Shown here: piece by piece, positions 43,648-52,181 of the stretch
How the letters are laid out: every line of letters begins with the position of its first letter
Position numbering within the stretch: position 1 is the stretch's first letter
Notes under the pieces: generated by a model
Databases searched by the model: none
The model's input: only the letters and a program-made list of their open reading frames with translations
Told to the model about the DNA's origin: nothing
From: Mumia sp. zg.B17
Lineage (GTDB): Bacteria > Actinomycetota > Actinomycetes > Propionibacteriales > Nocardioidaceae
Direction: 5' to 3'
Assembly (NCBI RefSeq): GCF_019550915.1
Contig: NZ_JAHWCI010000008.1
Location: 620,001-684,000, forward strand
DNA: 64,000 nucleotides
Position numbers and translations under genes: made by a program

Positions 43648-45747
43648 CTAGACAGTCCGTCGGCTCTTGTGCAGCAGCCAGAAGAAGTACGGCGCCCCCA
43701 CCAGCGCGGCCAGCAACCCCGCAGGCAACTGCGTCGGCGCGGCAACCGTCCGCCCGAGCAGGTCCGCCAGCACCAGCAAGATCGCGCCCAGCAGCGCCGC
43801 CACCGGGATCACCCGCAGGTGCCGCCGCCCGACCAGCGACCGCGCCGCGTGCGGAGCCACCAGCCCCACGAACGCCACCAGCCCGATCGCCGCCACCGCC
43901 GTCGCCGTCAGCAACACCGCGCACGTCAGCAGCATCAGCCGCGCCGGCCCCGGCCGTACGCCCAGGACCCGAGGCGTGTCCTCGTCGATCGACAGCAGGT
44001 CCAGATACCGGTAACCCACCATCACCGCAGGCACCAGCACCACGATCGCGATCATCAACGGCACCAGGTGCTCGTACGACCGCCCGTACGTCGAGCCACC
44101 CAGCCACGTCAACGCCTTCGACGCGTTCCACGGATCGGTCGTCACGATCAGCAGCGACACGATCGCCTTCGCCGCGAACGACACCCCGACACCGACCAGC
44201 ACCAGCCGGTCCGTCGCAAAGCCACCGCGCGCCGCCAACCCGAACACGATCGCCGCTGCCACGAGCGCACCCACGCCCGAGGCGCCCGCGAGCGCCCAGA
44301 ACGACGCCAGGGGCACCAGCGTCACCACGATGACCGCGCCCACCGACGCACCACCGGCGACGCCGATGATCGTCGGGTCGGCCAGCGGATTGCGCGTGAC
44401 GCCCTGGATCGCCGTCCCGGCCACCGCGAGCGCCACACCGGCCAGCAGCGCGGCGACGACACGCGGCACCCGCGCGCCCATCACGTTCGTCACGATCGGG
44501 CCGGCGTTGCCGGTTGCCCAGTTGACGAGGTCACCGAGCAGGAACGTCCGGTCGCCGATCAGCACCGCGGCGACGCACAGCGCGAACAGCACCACCGAGA
44601 GCACGACGACCAGCACCCACGGATGCTTCGCCCCGAGCCCACGTACGTCGAGCGCGTTCGACGCGTCGTCGAGGCGCGAGGCACGCAGCCGGTACGCGAA
44701 CCACACGAGCACCAACGCACCCAGCAGCGACGTCACGACACCGGTCGGCACCTCGACCGCCCGCTGCGCGCCGACCACCGCCCGGATCAGCACGTCCGCG
44801 GCGAGCACGATCACCACACCCGCCAGCCCGGAGACCAGCACGAGCACCCGGTGCCGGTGCAGGCCCGGCACCACCGGCGCGGCCAGCCGTACGAGGGCAG
44901 GTGCCGCGAGACCCACGAACCCGATCGGCCCCGTCAGCGTCACCGCCGCCGCGGACAGCACGACCGCGAGGACGAGGACGACGAGCTGCGTCTGCCGTAC
45001 GGGGACGCCCAGCGATCGTGCCGCGTCGTCACCGAGCACCATCACGTCGAGGCGCCGCGCATAGAACATGAGCACCGCCAGGCACGCGAGCACCACCGGA
45101 GCCATCAACCGCACGGCGTCGAAGCCGTTCTGACTCACGACTCCCGACTCCCACGCCTGGATGCCGCGGGCCTCCATCGGGTTGAGGATGATCAGCGTCG
45201 TCGCGAGCGACATCAGCACCATCGCGACGACGGTGCCGGCGAGCACCAGGCGTACGGTCCCGTAGTCGGTGCCCGCCAGCCCGAACACGACCGCCGCCGC
45301 GGCCATCCCGCCGAGGAACGCAAGCACCAGGTCCCCAAGCAGGATCCCGGGCAGGCCCACCGTCGCCGCGGCCGTCAACGCGAGGTAGGCGCCGGCGTTG
45401 ACGGCGAGCGTGTCGGGTGAGGCGAGCATGTTGCGCGAGATCGACTGCATGACGCAGCCGGCCGCGCCGAGCGCGACGCCGACCACCGCCCCCGCCGCGA
45501 CGCGTGGCAGCCGGGAGTCGACGATCACCGCCGACGCCTGCTCCGAGGCGCCGCCGGTCACCCACGCCCACAGATCGCCGAACCCGACCGTCGCGGTCCC
45601 CTGAACGACGTGCACGGCCGCGAGTGCGACGGCGAGCACGACCAGACCGACGACCACGAGGACGAGCCTCAGGGACGCTTTCGGCTCGGCGTCGAGCTTC
45701 GGGAGGTCAGGGGAGTCCGCGGCGGCGGGCTCGGCGGTGAGCGTCAT
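43648..45747 (-). CDS. iron-siderophore ABC permease, two FecCD domains fused
   Basis: A 699-residue permease made of two tandem FecCD/BtuC-type halves (about residues 25-345 and 370-695), each with 9-10 helices, as in FhuB. Each half carries the conserved GxxxxxxxxxNPLAxP-like block: ISRNMLASPDTLAVNAGA in the first and TRNPLADPTIIGVAGGAS in the second. Works with the binding lipoprotein and ATPase immediately upstream in the same operon to import ferric siderophores across the cytoplasmic membrane. Its 3' end is duplicated at 42.04 kb. Confidence 0.92.
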   Translation of the reverse strand: MTLTAEPAAADSPDLPKLDAEPKASLRLVLVVVGLVVLAVALAAVHVVQGTATVGFGDLWAWVTGGASEQASAVIVDSRLPRVAAGAVVGVALGAAGCVMQSISRNMLASPDTLAVNAGAYLALTAAATVGLPGILLGDLVLAFLGGMAAAAVVFGLAGTDYGTVRLVLAGTVVAMVLMSLATTLIILNPMEARGIQAWESGVVSQNGFDAVRLMAPVVLACLAVLMFYARRLDVMVLGDDAARSLGVPVRQTQLVVLVLAVVLSAAAVTLTGPIGFVGLAAPALVRLAAPVVPGLHRHRVLVLVSGLAGVVIVLAADVLIRAVVGAQRAVEVPTGVVTSLLGALVLVWFAYRLRASRLDDASNALDVRGLGAKHPWVLVVVLSVVLFALCVAAVLIGDRTFLLGDLVNWATGNAGPIVTNVMGARVPRVVAALLAGVALAVAGTAIQGVTRNPLADPTIIGVAGGASVGAVIVVTLVPLASFWALAGASGVGALVAAAIVFGLAARGGFATDRLVLVGVGVSFAAKAIVSLLIVTTDPWNASKALTWLGGSTYGRSYEHLVPLMIAIVVLVPAVMVGYRYLDLLSIDEDTPRVLGVRPGPARLMLLTCAVLLTATAVAAIGLVAFVGLVAPHAARSLVGRRHLRVIPVAALLGAILLVLADLLGRTVAAPTQLPAGLLAALVGAPYFFWLLHKSRRTV
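43660..43690. repeat. 31-bp direct repeat, right copy (within permease 3' end)
   Basis: Same orientation and 30/31 identical to 42041-42071. This copy is inside the intact permease gene, encoding its last residues, so it is the original and the left copy the duplicate. Confidence 0.85.
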
Positions 45748-45768
45748 GTCGAGGGGTGGGTACGGAGG

Positions 45769-46761
45769 TCAGGAGCCCTGGACGGTCTCGACGACAGCGT
45801 CGAGGAAGTCACTCATCGACGCGGGTCCGCCGAACATCCAGATGGCGTCCGGGAGACGCGTCACGTTGCCGGCCTTGACGAACGGCAGACCGGTCCAGAC
45901 CTTGTTCTCTCCGAGCGCCTCCGTGTACGGGTCGGCCTCGCCCTCGTTGCCGATGTACCAGTAGAGCGTGTCGGCCGGGAGCTTCGTCAGACCCTCGACG
46001 TCGGTGGTCCCGAGGCCGTAGGCGGGGTCACCCTCGATGCCCGGGATCGTGGTCCACGGGTTGGCGAAGCCGAGCTCCTTGAGGAGCGCGCCGAGCTGCG
46101 AGCCGTCGAGGTACGGACGGACCGAGACCGCGCCGCCGGCCTCGTACGCATCGCTGAACGCGACCGGCTTGCCCGCGAGACCGGCCTCGTCGACCGCCTT
46201 CTTGGTCTCGTCGAGCTTCTTGTCGAAGTCTTCCTTGAGCTTCTTCGCCTCGTCCTCGGTGCCGGTGGCCTGCGCGACGAGGTCGACGTTCTTCCACATC
46301 TGGCCGAGCGGATCCTTCGCGTCGCCGCCCGGGACGACGATGACGGGGGTCGTCTTCTCGATCTGCTCGATCGCGTCGCCGACGAGCTGGTCGGTGACGA
46401 AGACGGCGTCGAGGTCGAGGCTGGCGAGGGTGTCGAGGCTCGGCTCGCCGCGCGTGCCGATGTCGGTCGCGTCGTCATCGAGCTCGACGGACTTGTCCCA
46501 GGTCTTGAAGCCCTTGATGTCGGACACCGCGGTCGGCTGGACGCCCAGCGAGATGAGGTACTCGACGGTGTTCCACTCGGTGGAGGCCACCTTCTTGGCG
46601 GGGCCGTCGAGCGTGACCTTCTTGCCGCGCGAGTCGGTGATGGTGATCTTCTCGCCGCCGTCCGACGAGGCGTCGGCGTCGTCCTCGGTGGTGCCGCAGG
46701 CGCCGAGCGCGAGGGTGAGGGCTGCCGCGGACGCGACGAGCAGGGTACGGGTGGGCTTCAC
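45769..46761 (-). CDS. iron-siderophore ABC transporter substrate-binding lipoprotein
   Basis: A 330-residue FepB/FecB-type periplasmic-binding-fold lipoprotein. It opens KPTRTLLVASAAALTLALGACG, a lipoprotein signal with lipobox LGAC, then a Ser/Asp linker and the ligand domain (KKVASTEWNTVEYLISLGVQPTAV is the typical first lobe). GAAGGAGAA precedes the GTG start. Captures ferric siderophore outside the membrane and delivers it to the fused permease. Middle gene of the ATPase-binding protein-permease operon. Confidence 0.92.
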   Translation of the reverse strand: MKPTRTLLVASAAALTLALGACGTTEDDADASSDGGEKITITDSRGKKVTLDGPAKKVASTEWNTVEYLISLGVQPTAVSDIKGFKTWDKSVELDDDATDIGTRGEPSLDTLASLDLDAVFVTDQLVGDAIEQIEKTTPVIVVPGGDAKDPLGQMWKNVDLVAQATGTEDEAKKLKEDFDKKLDETKKAVDEAGLAGKPVAFSDAYEAGGAVSVRPYLDGSQLGALLKELGFANPWTTIPGIEGDPAYGLGTTDVEGLTKLPADTLYWYIGNEGEADPYTEALGENKVWTGLPFVKAGNVTRLPDAIWMFGGPASMSDFLDAVVETVQGS

Positions 46762-46793
46762 GGCCTGGGTTCTCCTTCGATGGGGGTACGCCG

Positions 46794-47627
46794 TCAGAGG
46801 GTGACGGCGATGGTGGGACGAGCGTGGTGGCGCGCACGGGCGCGGGTACGGAGGTGGCCGTCGTGAGGGTCGACGTGCACGTCGACGGTGACCCCGTACG
46901 CGGGTGAGAGCAGCTCGGTCGTGAGCACTTCCTGCGGGGTGCCGACCGCGGTGACCCTGCCCTCGACGAGCAGCACGACCTCGTCGGCGACCGCGGCCGC
47001 CTGGTCGAGGTCGTGCAGGACGATGCCGACGGCGATGCCGTGCTCGTCGGCGAGGTCGCGGACGATGTCGAGGAGCTCGACCTGATAGCGGAGGTCGAGG
47101 TACGTCGTCGGCTCGTCGAGCAGCAGCACCGGCGTGTCCTGCGCGAGGCAGCTCGCGAGCCAGACGCGCTGCGCCTGTCCACCCGAGAGGGTGTCGACCC
47201 CGCGCCCGGCGAGCTCGGTGACGCCGGTCATCGCCATCGCGCGCTCGACGATCGCGTGTCCGTCGGGATCGCCGCCGCCCCACCGCGAGCGGTGCGGGTG
47301 ACGGCCGTACGCGACGACCTCCCGGACGGTCACGCCACCCGGCGCCGAGCGCGACTGCGAGAGCAGCGTCAGGCGGGTGGCGAGCTCCTTGGCCTTGAGA
47401 TCCGTGACGGACTCGCCCTCGCACAGCGTGATCTGGCCGGCGGACGCCTTGTGCAGGTGGGCGAGCGTCCGCAGGAGCGTCGACTTGCCGCTGCCGTTCG
47501 GACCGATCAGCGCGGTCACGCGGCCGGGGACGAGCGCGATGCTCACGTCGTCGACCACAACGGCCGAGCCGTACGCCGCGCAGACGCCGTCAGCGGTCAG
47601 CTCGGGTGCGCGCGGGTTGATGTCCAC
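46794..47627 (-). CDS. iron-siderophore ABC transporter ATP-binding protein
   Basis: About 277 residues of the FecE/FepC type. Walker A is IGPNGSGKST, the signature LSGGQAQRVWLA and Walker B VLLLDEPTTYLD, then H-loop LHDLDQAA. The GTG at 47627 is preferred because an ATG at 47645 would lie inside the DtxR/IdeR-like box, where the promoter should be; the extra six residues show nothing conserved. First gene of the operon. Powers ferric-siderophore uptake. Confidence 0.92.
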   Translation of the reverse strand: MDINPRAPELTADGVCAAYGSAVVVDDVSIALVPGRVTALIGPNGSGKSTLLRTLAHLHKASAGQITLCEGESVTDLKAKELATRLTLLSQSRSAPGGVTVREVVAYGRHPHRSRWGGGDPDGHAIVERAMAMTGVTELAGRGVDTLSGGQAQRVWLASCLAQDTPVLLLDEPTTYLDLRYQVELLDIVRDLADEHGIAVGIVLHDLDQAAAVADEVVLLVEGRVTAVGTPQEVLTTELLSPAYGVTVDVHVDPHDGHLRTRARARHHARPTIAVTL

Positions 47628-47632
47628 CTCAC

Positions 47633-47651
47633 CAAGGTAAGGCATACCTAT
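47633..47651 (-). promoter_or_regulatory. DtxR/IdeR-like iron box
   Basis: CAAGGTAAGGCATACCTAT matches 13 of 19 positions of the consensus TTAGGTTAGGCTAACCTAA, including both AGG/CCT cores. It lies 5 bp upstream of the preferred ATPase start, so iron-loaded regulator would block transcription of the uptake operon when iron is plentiful. Confidence 0.7.
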
Positions 47652-47694
47652 GTAGGTAGGGAATCCCAGGCTGTGATCTCCATCCGCCGAGTCT

Positions 47695-48735
47695 CTAAGC
47701 CGGGCGCACCGCGATCCAGGTCGGCGAGGGGGTCGCGAGCCGGCCCGTGGGCGCACCGAGCTGCCCTGAGACCCCGAACTCGTACGAGGCGATCGCAGCG
47801 GAGCGCTCGCCGACGACGAGGACGTAGCCGCCGACCACGGCGAAGTGGCGTGGCCAGCTGACCCCTGCAGGCGTCTCGGCGACACGAACGAGCGATGCGG
47901 ATCCGGTGTCGAACACCGCCAGCGAGTCCGGCCCGCGATTGGAGACGACGACGTGGGCGCCCTCACCGGTCGTGGCGATCTGTGCGGGATAGGTGGTCTC
48001 GTGACTGGCCGTCGTCCGGACCTCGGAGATCACCTCGGCGACGGTCTCGTCGGCGACCCCATCGGAGTCGCCTCGCTTCTCGAGGTTCAGGTGCAGCAGC
48101 GTCGCCGACAGCTCCCCGATCACGAGCACCCCGGCCCGGCCCGGGTGGGAGACGACCTGGCGGGGGCCGGTTCCCGGAGGCAGCACCCAGGCGTGTCGTC
48201 GCTCCAACCGGCCGTCGCGGGTGATCGCCAGCGAGGTGAGCCGGTCCGTACCGAGGTCGACACAGAGCACGTTCTCACCGGCGACGTCCACAGCGACCAT
48301 GTGCGGGTGCGGGGCATCCTGCCGTTCGGGGTGTGGACCCGAACCAGTCATCTGCACGCGGTCGACCGTCGCCTGCGGTCGTCCGTCCGGCGCGAGCGCG
48401 ACGAGGGAGACGGTGCCGCCGAGGTAGTCGGCCGTCAGCAGCCATCGGCCGTCGCGGGTTACGGCGGCATGACACGGCGTTGCGCCGGTCGGGGCCGTCC
48501 CGATGACCTCCATCGCACCGGACTCCGCCACGGTCACGGCGGTGATACCGCCCGCGAGCGTCTCGTTCGTGGCGTAGGCGACCGGCAGTCTCGGGTGCCA
48601 GACGACACACGAGGGCGACTCCATCGCGAGCGCTCCGCATGGCTCGATTGCGCCGTCACCGTGAACCCGCGCGGAGCGGATCCCCGGCTCCCCGTCGGTG
48701 GTGGAGCACCCGATAAGGGCAAGCATCGTCGTCAC
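47695..48735 (-). CDS. lactonase family beta-propeller protein
   Basis: A 346-residue protein of the YbhE/6-phosphogluconolactonase-type seven-bladed propeller family, with blade-like repeats such as VVWHPRLPVAYATNE, HAAVTRDGRWLLTADYLGGTVSL and QIATTGEGAHVVVSNRG (typical D/N-R-G-PDS). It starts at GTG and has no clear signal peptide. In some relatives it hydrolyses 6-phosphogluconolactone or other lactones; substrate here not assignable. Convergent-neutral neighbour of the iron operon (43 bp from the iron box). Confidence 0.75.
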   Translation of the reverse strand: MTTMLALIGCSTTDGEPGIRSARVHGDGAIEPCGALAMESPSCVVWHPRLPVAYATNETLAGGITAVTVAESGAMEVIGTAPTGATPCHAAVTRDGRWLLTADYLGGTVSLVALAPDGRPQATVDRVQMTGSGPHPERQDAPHPHMVAVDVAGENVLCVDLGTDRLTSLAITRDGRLERRHAWVLPPGTGPRQVVSHPGRAGVLVIGELSATLLHLNLEKRGDSDGVADETVAEVISEVRTTASHETTYPAQIATTGEGAHVVVSNRGPDSLAVFDTGSASLVRVAETPAGVSWPRHFAVVGGYVLVVGERSAAIASYEFGVSGQLGAPTGRLATPSPTWIAVRPA

Positions 48736-48880
48736 GCGGGGACCTTACAGTCAGCTCCGCCGACTGACGAGAAAACTTCGGGCCACGGTGTCGAAAAGGT
48801 GCTGCCCCGTTCGGCGTAGAGGCGAGAACCGCCCCGGCACTAGGGTCGTGGCGGTCGCAACCCGATCACTGGAGGACACC

Positions 48881-49444
48881 ATGCGCACCCTCATCGTCAC
48901 CGCTTTCGTCTCCGCCGACGGCGTCATGGAGGGCCCGGGCGGCGAGCCCGACTACCGCAACTCCGGCTGGACGTTCAAGGACGTCGAGTTCGACGAGGCC
49001 GCGTACGAGATCAAGGATCGCGAGCAGAAGGAGGCGACCGCGCTGCTGCTTGGTCGCACGTCATACGAGGCCTTCGCGCCGGTGTGGCCGACGATGGAGG
49101 AGTTCAAGGAATACAACGAGATGCCGCGCTACGTCGTCTCGACCACCCTCGAGTCCGACGACGACCGTTGGCCCGCGACGATCCTGCGCTCGCTCGACGA
49201 CGTCGCCGCGCTCAAGGAGACGGAGGGCGGACCGATCCTCGTCCACGGCAGCGCGGAGCTCGGCCACAACCTCGCCGACGCAGGGCTGGTCGACCGATAC
49301 CACCTGCTGGTGTTCCCGCTGCTGCTCGGCGCTGGCAAGCGCCTGTGGAGCGAGGCCGACAAGGATACGACCAAGCTCACGCTCGTCGAGCACGAGGCAT
49401 ACCCGAACGGCATCCAGAAGCAGGTCTTCGACGTCGTGAAGTGA
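48881..49444 (+). CDS. dihydrofolate reductase/RibD C-terminal family protein
   Basis: A 187-residue protein with GGAGGA 6 bases before the ATG. It opens RTLIVTAFVSADGVMEGPGG and has LLLGRTSYEAFAPVWP and a later GGPILVHGSAELGHNLADAGLVD, all hallmarks of the RibD_C/DHFR-like reductases of unknown substrate (YwjB/YyaP-like), which bind NADPH. Not a housekeeping DHFR, which is shorter in motif content. Confidence 0.85.
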   Translation: MRTLIVTAFVSADGVMEGPGGEPDYRNSGWTFKDVEFDEAAYEIKDREQKEATALLLGRTSYEAFAPVWPTMEEFKEYNEMPRYVVSTTLESDDDRWPATILRSLDDVAALKETEGGPILVHGSAELGHNLADAGLVDRYHLLVFPLLLGAGKRLWSEADKDTTKLTLVEHEAYPNGIQKQVFDVVK

Positions 49445-49453
49445 CCTCCGCGG

Positions 49454-50320
49454 TCACGTCTCGTCGAGCACCTCGCGCAGCCGTACGGCAAACGCCTCCG
49501 GGTCGCCCTGCTGGCCGAACTCCCCTCCGAGGAACCCGCCGTGGCCGCCAGGGAAGACCACCGGCTCCTGACCGAGGGCCCCGGCCACGGCGGCGGTCGT
49601 ACGGTCGGTGAGCAGTCCCGCCGAGTCGGCGCCGACCGCCAGCACGATGCGGGTCGGCGTCGCGCGGACGGCGTCGACGTCAGGCTCGTACGCGGTGATC
49701 GCGTCCGAGACGCCGGACAGCAGCGGATCGTCGCGCGACCCGTCGTCCTCCGACGGCAGGCCAAAAGCGGACGGATCGGGCGGCGGGGCAGCGGCGAACT
49801 CGTCGGTGAGCTCCCCCTTCCACGAGGAGAGGGCGATGAACGACGCCATGCCGTGCCCCCATCCCTTCTCGTGATAGATCGCGTGCGTCGCCTTCTCGGC
49901 GGCGAAGGCACGGTCGGCGTCGGGGAGCAGGGCCAGCATCGGCGGCTCGTGCGCCACCAGGGTCGCGACGTCGTCGGGGTAGGCGGCCACGAGCGCCAGG
50001 GCGCTCACGGCGCCGCCGCTGCTCGCGAAGACGTCGACCGGGGCGATGCCGAGCTCGGCGATGATCCGGTGCATGTCCTCGGCGTTCTGCTCCGGCGTGT
50101 GCGCGGTCGAGTGGTCGTGCCGGGTGCTGCGGCCGAGGCCACGAGGGTCGTACGTGATGACGGTGCGATCGCCGAAGCCGGTCGCGAGCGACGTGAACCC
50201 CTCGGCGGTCATCGGGGCGGCGACGAGCATCAGCGCCGGCGGATCGGTGGGCGGAAGGGGCCCGCGTACGTCGTAGGCGAGCGTGGCAGCGGGTGTGGTC
50301 AGGCTTCTGGTGTCGGTCAT
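49454..50320 (-). CDS. alpha/beta hydrolase
   Basis: A 288-residue hydrolase. The nucleophile elbow is FASSGGAVSAL (Ser near residue 101), the oxyanion region is LMLVAAPMTAEGF, and a late GGHGGFLGGEFG supplies the probable catalytic histidine. Similar proteins include esterases and haloperoxidase-like enzymes. Substrate unknown. Convergent with the reductase gene, 9 bp apart. Confidence 0.85.
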   Translation of the reverse strand: MTDTRSLTTPAATLAYDVRGPLPPTDPPALMLVAAPMTAEGFTSLATGFGDRTVITYDPRGLGRSTRHDHSTAHTPEQNAEDMHRIIAELGIAPVDVFASSGGAVSALALVAAYPDDVATLVAHEPPMLALLPDADRAFAAEKATHAIYHEKGWGHGMASFIALSSWKGELTDEFAAAPPPDPSAFGLPSEDDGSRDDPLLSGVSDAITAYEPDVDAVRATPTRIVLAVGADSAGLLTDRTTAAVAGALGQEPVVFPGGHGGFLGGEFGQQGDPEAFAVRLREVLDET

Positions 50321-50362
50321 GGTGGGCAGACCTGGACCGCCACCCGGAACTCATCGGTCGCG

Positions 50363-51211
50363 TCAGAGCCCGCCCGCCGCGAGGAAGTCACCGAGGACGC
50401 GGTTGAAGCGCTCCGGCCGCTCGAGGTTGGGGTAGTGCGCCGCGTCCTCGATCATCACCAGCTCCCCGTGCGGCACCGACGCGACGAGGCGCTCGGCCAT
50501 CCGGCGGTGATCGTCAGCGTCCTCGGCGCCGGCGATCGCGAGCACCGGTACGGAGATGCCCGACAGCCGTGACCACGTATCGGTCACGCCGGTCGGCCTC
50601 GCGGGCGGGACCGGGACGCCGTGCTCGTCGACGACGACCTGCTCGGCGAGGGTGTGGCTCGCCATCGCCTCCACGGCGTCCCACACCGCGGGGTCGACGT
50701 CCGCGCGGGTACGGCGCGGGCCGGCCACGAACGCCATGAACGCCCCCAGCCAGGCCTCCGCGTCACCGGCGGCAGCGGCACGCTCCCACTGCGCGAAGAC
50801 GTCGAGCGCCCAGGCGTCCTCGAACACGGGCTCGCTCGTTCCGACGCCGACGGTGACGACCCCGGCGACGCGGTCGGGGTGCTCGAGTGCGGCGTCGACG
50901 GCGGTCGCGCCCCCCATCGAGATCCCGGCGAGGACAGCACGCTCGATCCCGAGCGCATCGAGGAGCGCGACCACGTCGTCGCAGAGCCTCGCCTCGGTCG
51001 CGTTCGAGGACCAGCCGTGACCGCGGGCGTCGGGCGCGAGGACGCGCCGCTCGGGGAACGCGTCGAGCTGTGGTCCCCAGATCCGGTGGTCGACCGCCCC
51101 TCCGTGCAGGAAGACGAGCGGCGTGGCGCCCGTACGAGGGTCCCGGTCGACGAACGCGACGTGCTGGTCGACGAGGGTGAGGTGCTGAAGATCGTCCGTA
51201 CGAGCCAACAT
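50363..51211 (-). CDS. alpha/beta hydrolase (3-oxoadipate enol-lactonase-like)
   Basis: A 282-residue hydrolase with the family's HGG oxyanion motif (VFLHGGAVDHRIW), nucleophile elbow AGISMGGATA, Asp in IAGAEDADDHR and His in EDAAHYPNLERP. The closest pattern is PcaD/menaquinone-type hydrolases, but the substrate cannot be assigned. The ATG at 51211 lies at the edge of a tandem operator shared with the divergent MarR regulator, which probably represses it. Confidence 0.85.
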   Translation of the reverse strand: MLARTDDLQHLTLVDQHVAFVDRDPRTGATPLVFLHGGAVDHRIWGPQLDAFPERRVLAPDARGHGWSSNATEARLCDDVVALLDALGIERAVLAGISMGGATAVDAALEHPDRVAGVVTVGVGTSEPVFEDAWALDVFAQWERAAAAGDAEAWLGAFMAFVAGPRRTRADVDPAVWDAVEAMASHTLAEQVVVDEHGVPVPPARPTGVTDTWSRLSGISVPVLAIAGAEDADDHRRMAERLVASVPHGELVMIEDAAHYPNLERPERFNRVLGDFLAAGGL

Positions 51212-51258
51212 GACAACCAAGGTGTCATACGCCTGCGGTTTTGACAACCCAGGTGTCA
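51211..51258. promoter_or_regulatory. tandem 17-bp operators between hydrolase and MarR genes
   Basis: TGACAACCAAGGTGTCA (51211-51227) and TGACAACCCAGGTGTCA (51242-51258) are two copies of the dyad TGACA-N7-TGTCA, differing at one base and spaced 31 bp (three helical turns). They occupy the whole region between the divergent starts, a typical arrangement for MarR dimers acting on both genes. Confidence 0.75.
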
Positions 51259-51260
51259 TC

Positions 51261-51740
51261 ATGGGGAACGTGACCGCCACTCCGTTGGACCCCGACCGTC
51301 TCGCAGCCCGGCTCGCGGAGGTCTATCTCGTCGTCGGCCCCCTCTCTCGCAAGGTCCTCCGGATCGTCGAGCAGAGCCAGCCCGTGATGGGCATGTCCGT
51401 CGGAGTCCGCGCCGTCCTCGACCAGCTCCACCGAGAGGGCGCCCGCACCGTGCCGCAGATGGCGCGCACGCAGGACCTCAGCCGCCAGTTCGTGCAGCGC
51501 ATGGTCAACGACGCCTCCACGCTCGGATGGGTCGAGGCCGTCGACAACCCGGCCCACCGGCGCTCCTCGCTCATCCGGATCACTCCCGACGGCGAACGCG
51601 CGATCGCCGCCGTCGTTGCCCGCGAGCACGAGCTCATGGGCCGCGTCCCCGGCGACCTCACCGACACCGACGTCGACACCACGCTGCGGGTGCTCCGCGC
51701 GATGCTCGCTGGGCTGGAGGACGTCGAGGCACAGTCTTAG
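51261..51740 (+). CDS. MarR family transcriptional regulator
   Basis: A 159-residue winged-helix regulator: helices around SVGVRAVLDQLHREGARTVPQMAR form the HTH, with RQFVQRMVNDASTLGWVEAVDNPAHRRSSLIRITPDG as recognition helix and wing (shown here in part). The ATG at 51261 starts just after the second operator; an in-frame ATG at 51210 would include both operators in the coding region and is rejected. Likely represses itself and the divergent hydrolase gene. Confidence 0.88.
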   Translation: MGNVTATPLDPDRLAARLAEVYLVVGPLSRKVLRIVEQSQPVMGMSVGVRAVLDQLHREGARTVPQMARTQDLSRQFVQRMVNDASTLGWVEAVDNPAHRRSSLIRITPDGERAIAAVVAREHELMGRVPGDLTDTDVDTTLRVLRAMLAGLEDVEAQS

Positions 51741-51779
51741 CCCTCGCTTTCTGTCCGGACGTCGGCGCACACTGGCCTC

Positions 51780-52124
51780 ATGTCGTACGACGACGAGCTG
51801 GCCGAGCGCATCCGCGACGTGTCGCTGGCGATCGCCTCGGGCGAGGACTTACTCCGCGAGCAGCGGATGTTCGGTGGGCTGGCGTTCCTCGTCGCCGGCA
51901 AGATGGCGGTCGCGGCGAGCGGTCGCGGCGGTCTGATGGTGCGGGTCGACCCCGAGGACGTCGGCGCGCTGCAGGCTGCCGACGGCGTCGAGCCGATGAT
52001 GATGCGGGGACGCGAGCTGCGTGGGTGGCTCCACGTCAGCAGCGACGCCGTCCGCGACGACGCCGCGCTGGCGGAGTGGGTGACGCGCGGCGTCTCATAC
52101 GCGCGATCGCTCCCCGCGACGTAG
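51780..52124 (+). CDS. TfoX/Sxy N-terminal domain protein
   Basis: A 114-residue protein equivalent to the N-terminal domain of TfoX: EQRMFGGLAFLVAGKMAVAAS is the conserved RKMFGGXXFXXXGK signature. Stand-alone domains of this type are common in actinobacteria with unknown function and are not evidence of competence. Between the MarR gene and a membrane-protein gene on the same strand. Confidence 0.87.
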   Translation: MSYDDELAERIRDVSLAIASGEDLLREQRMFGGLAFLVAGKMAVAASGRGGLMVRVDPEDVGALQAADGVEPMMMRGRELRGWLHVSSDAVRDDAALAEWVTRGVSYARSLPAT

Positions 52125-52181
52125 TCTGCAACCCACCAGCACGACCGCACCGCGGGCCGCTGGTCCCGCGACGGGGGGATC

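Noticed and set aside
51780-52124. TfoX-type gene taken as evidence for natural competence
   Set aside because: Stand-alone TfoX N-terminal domains are common in actinobacteria and no competence genes are nearby.
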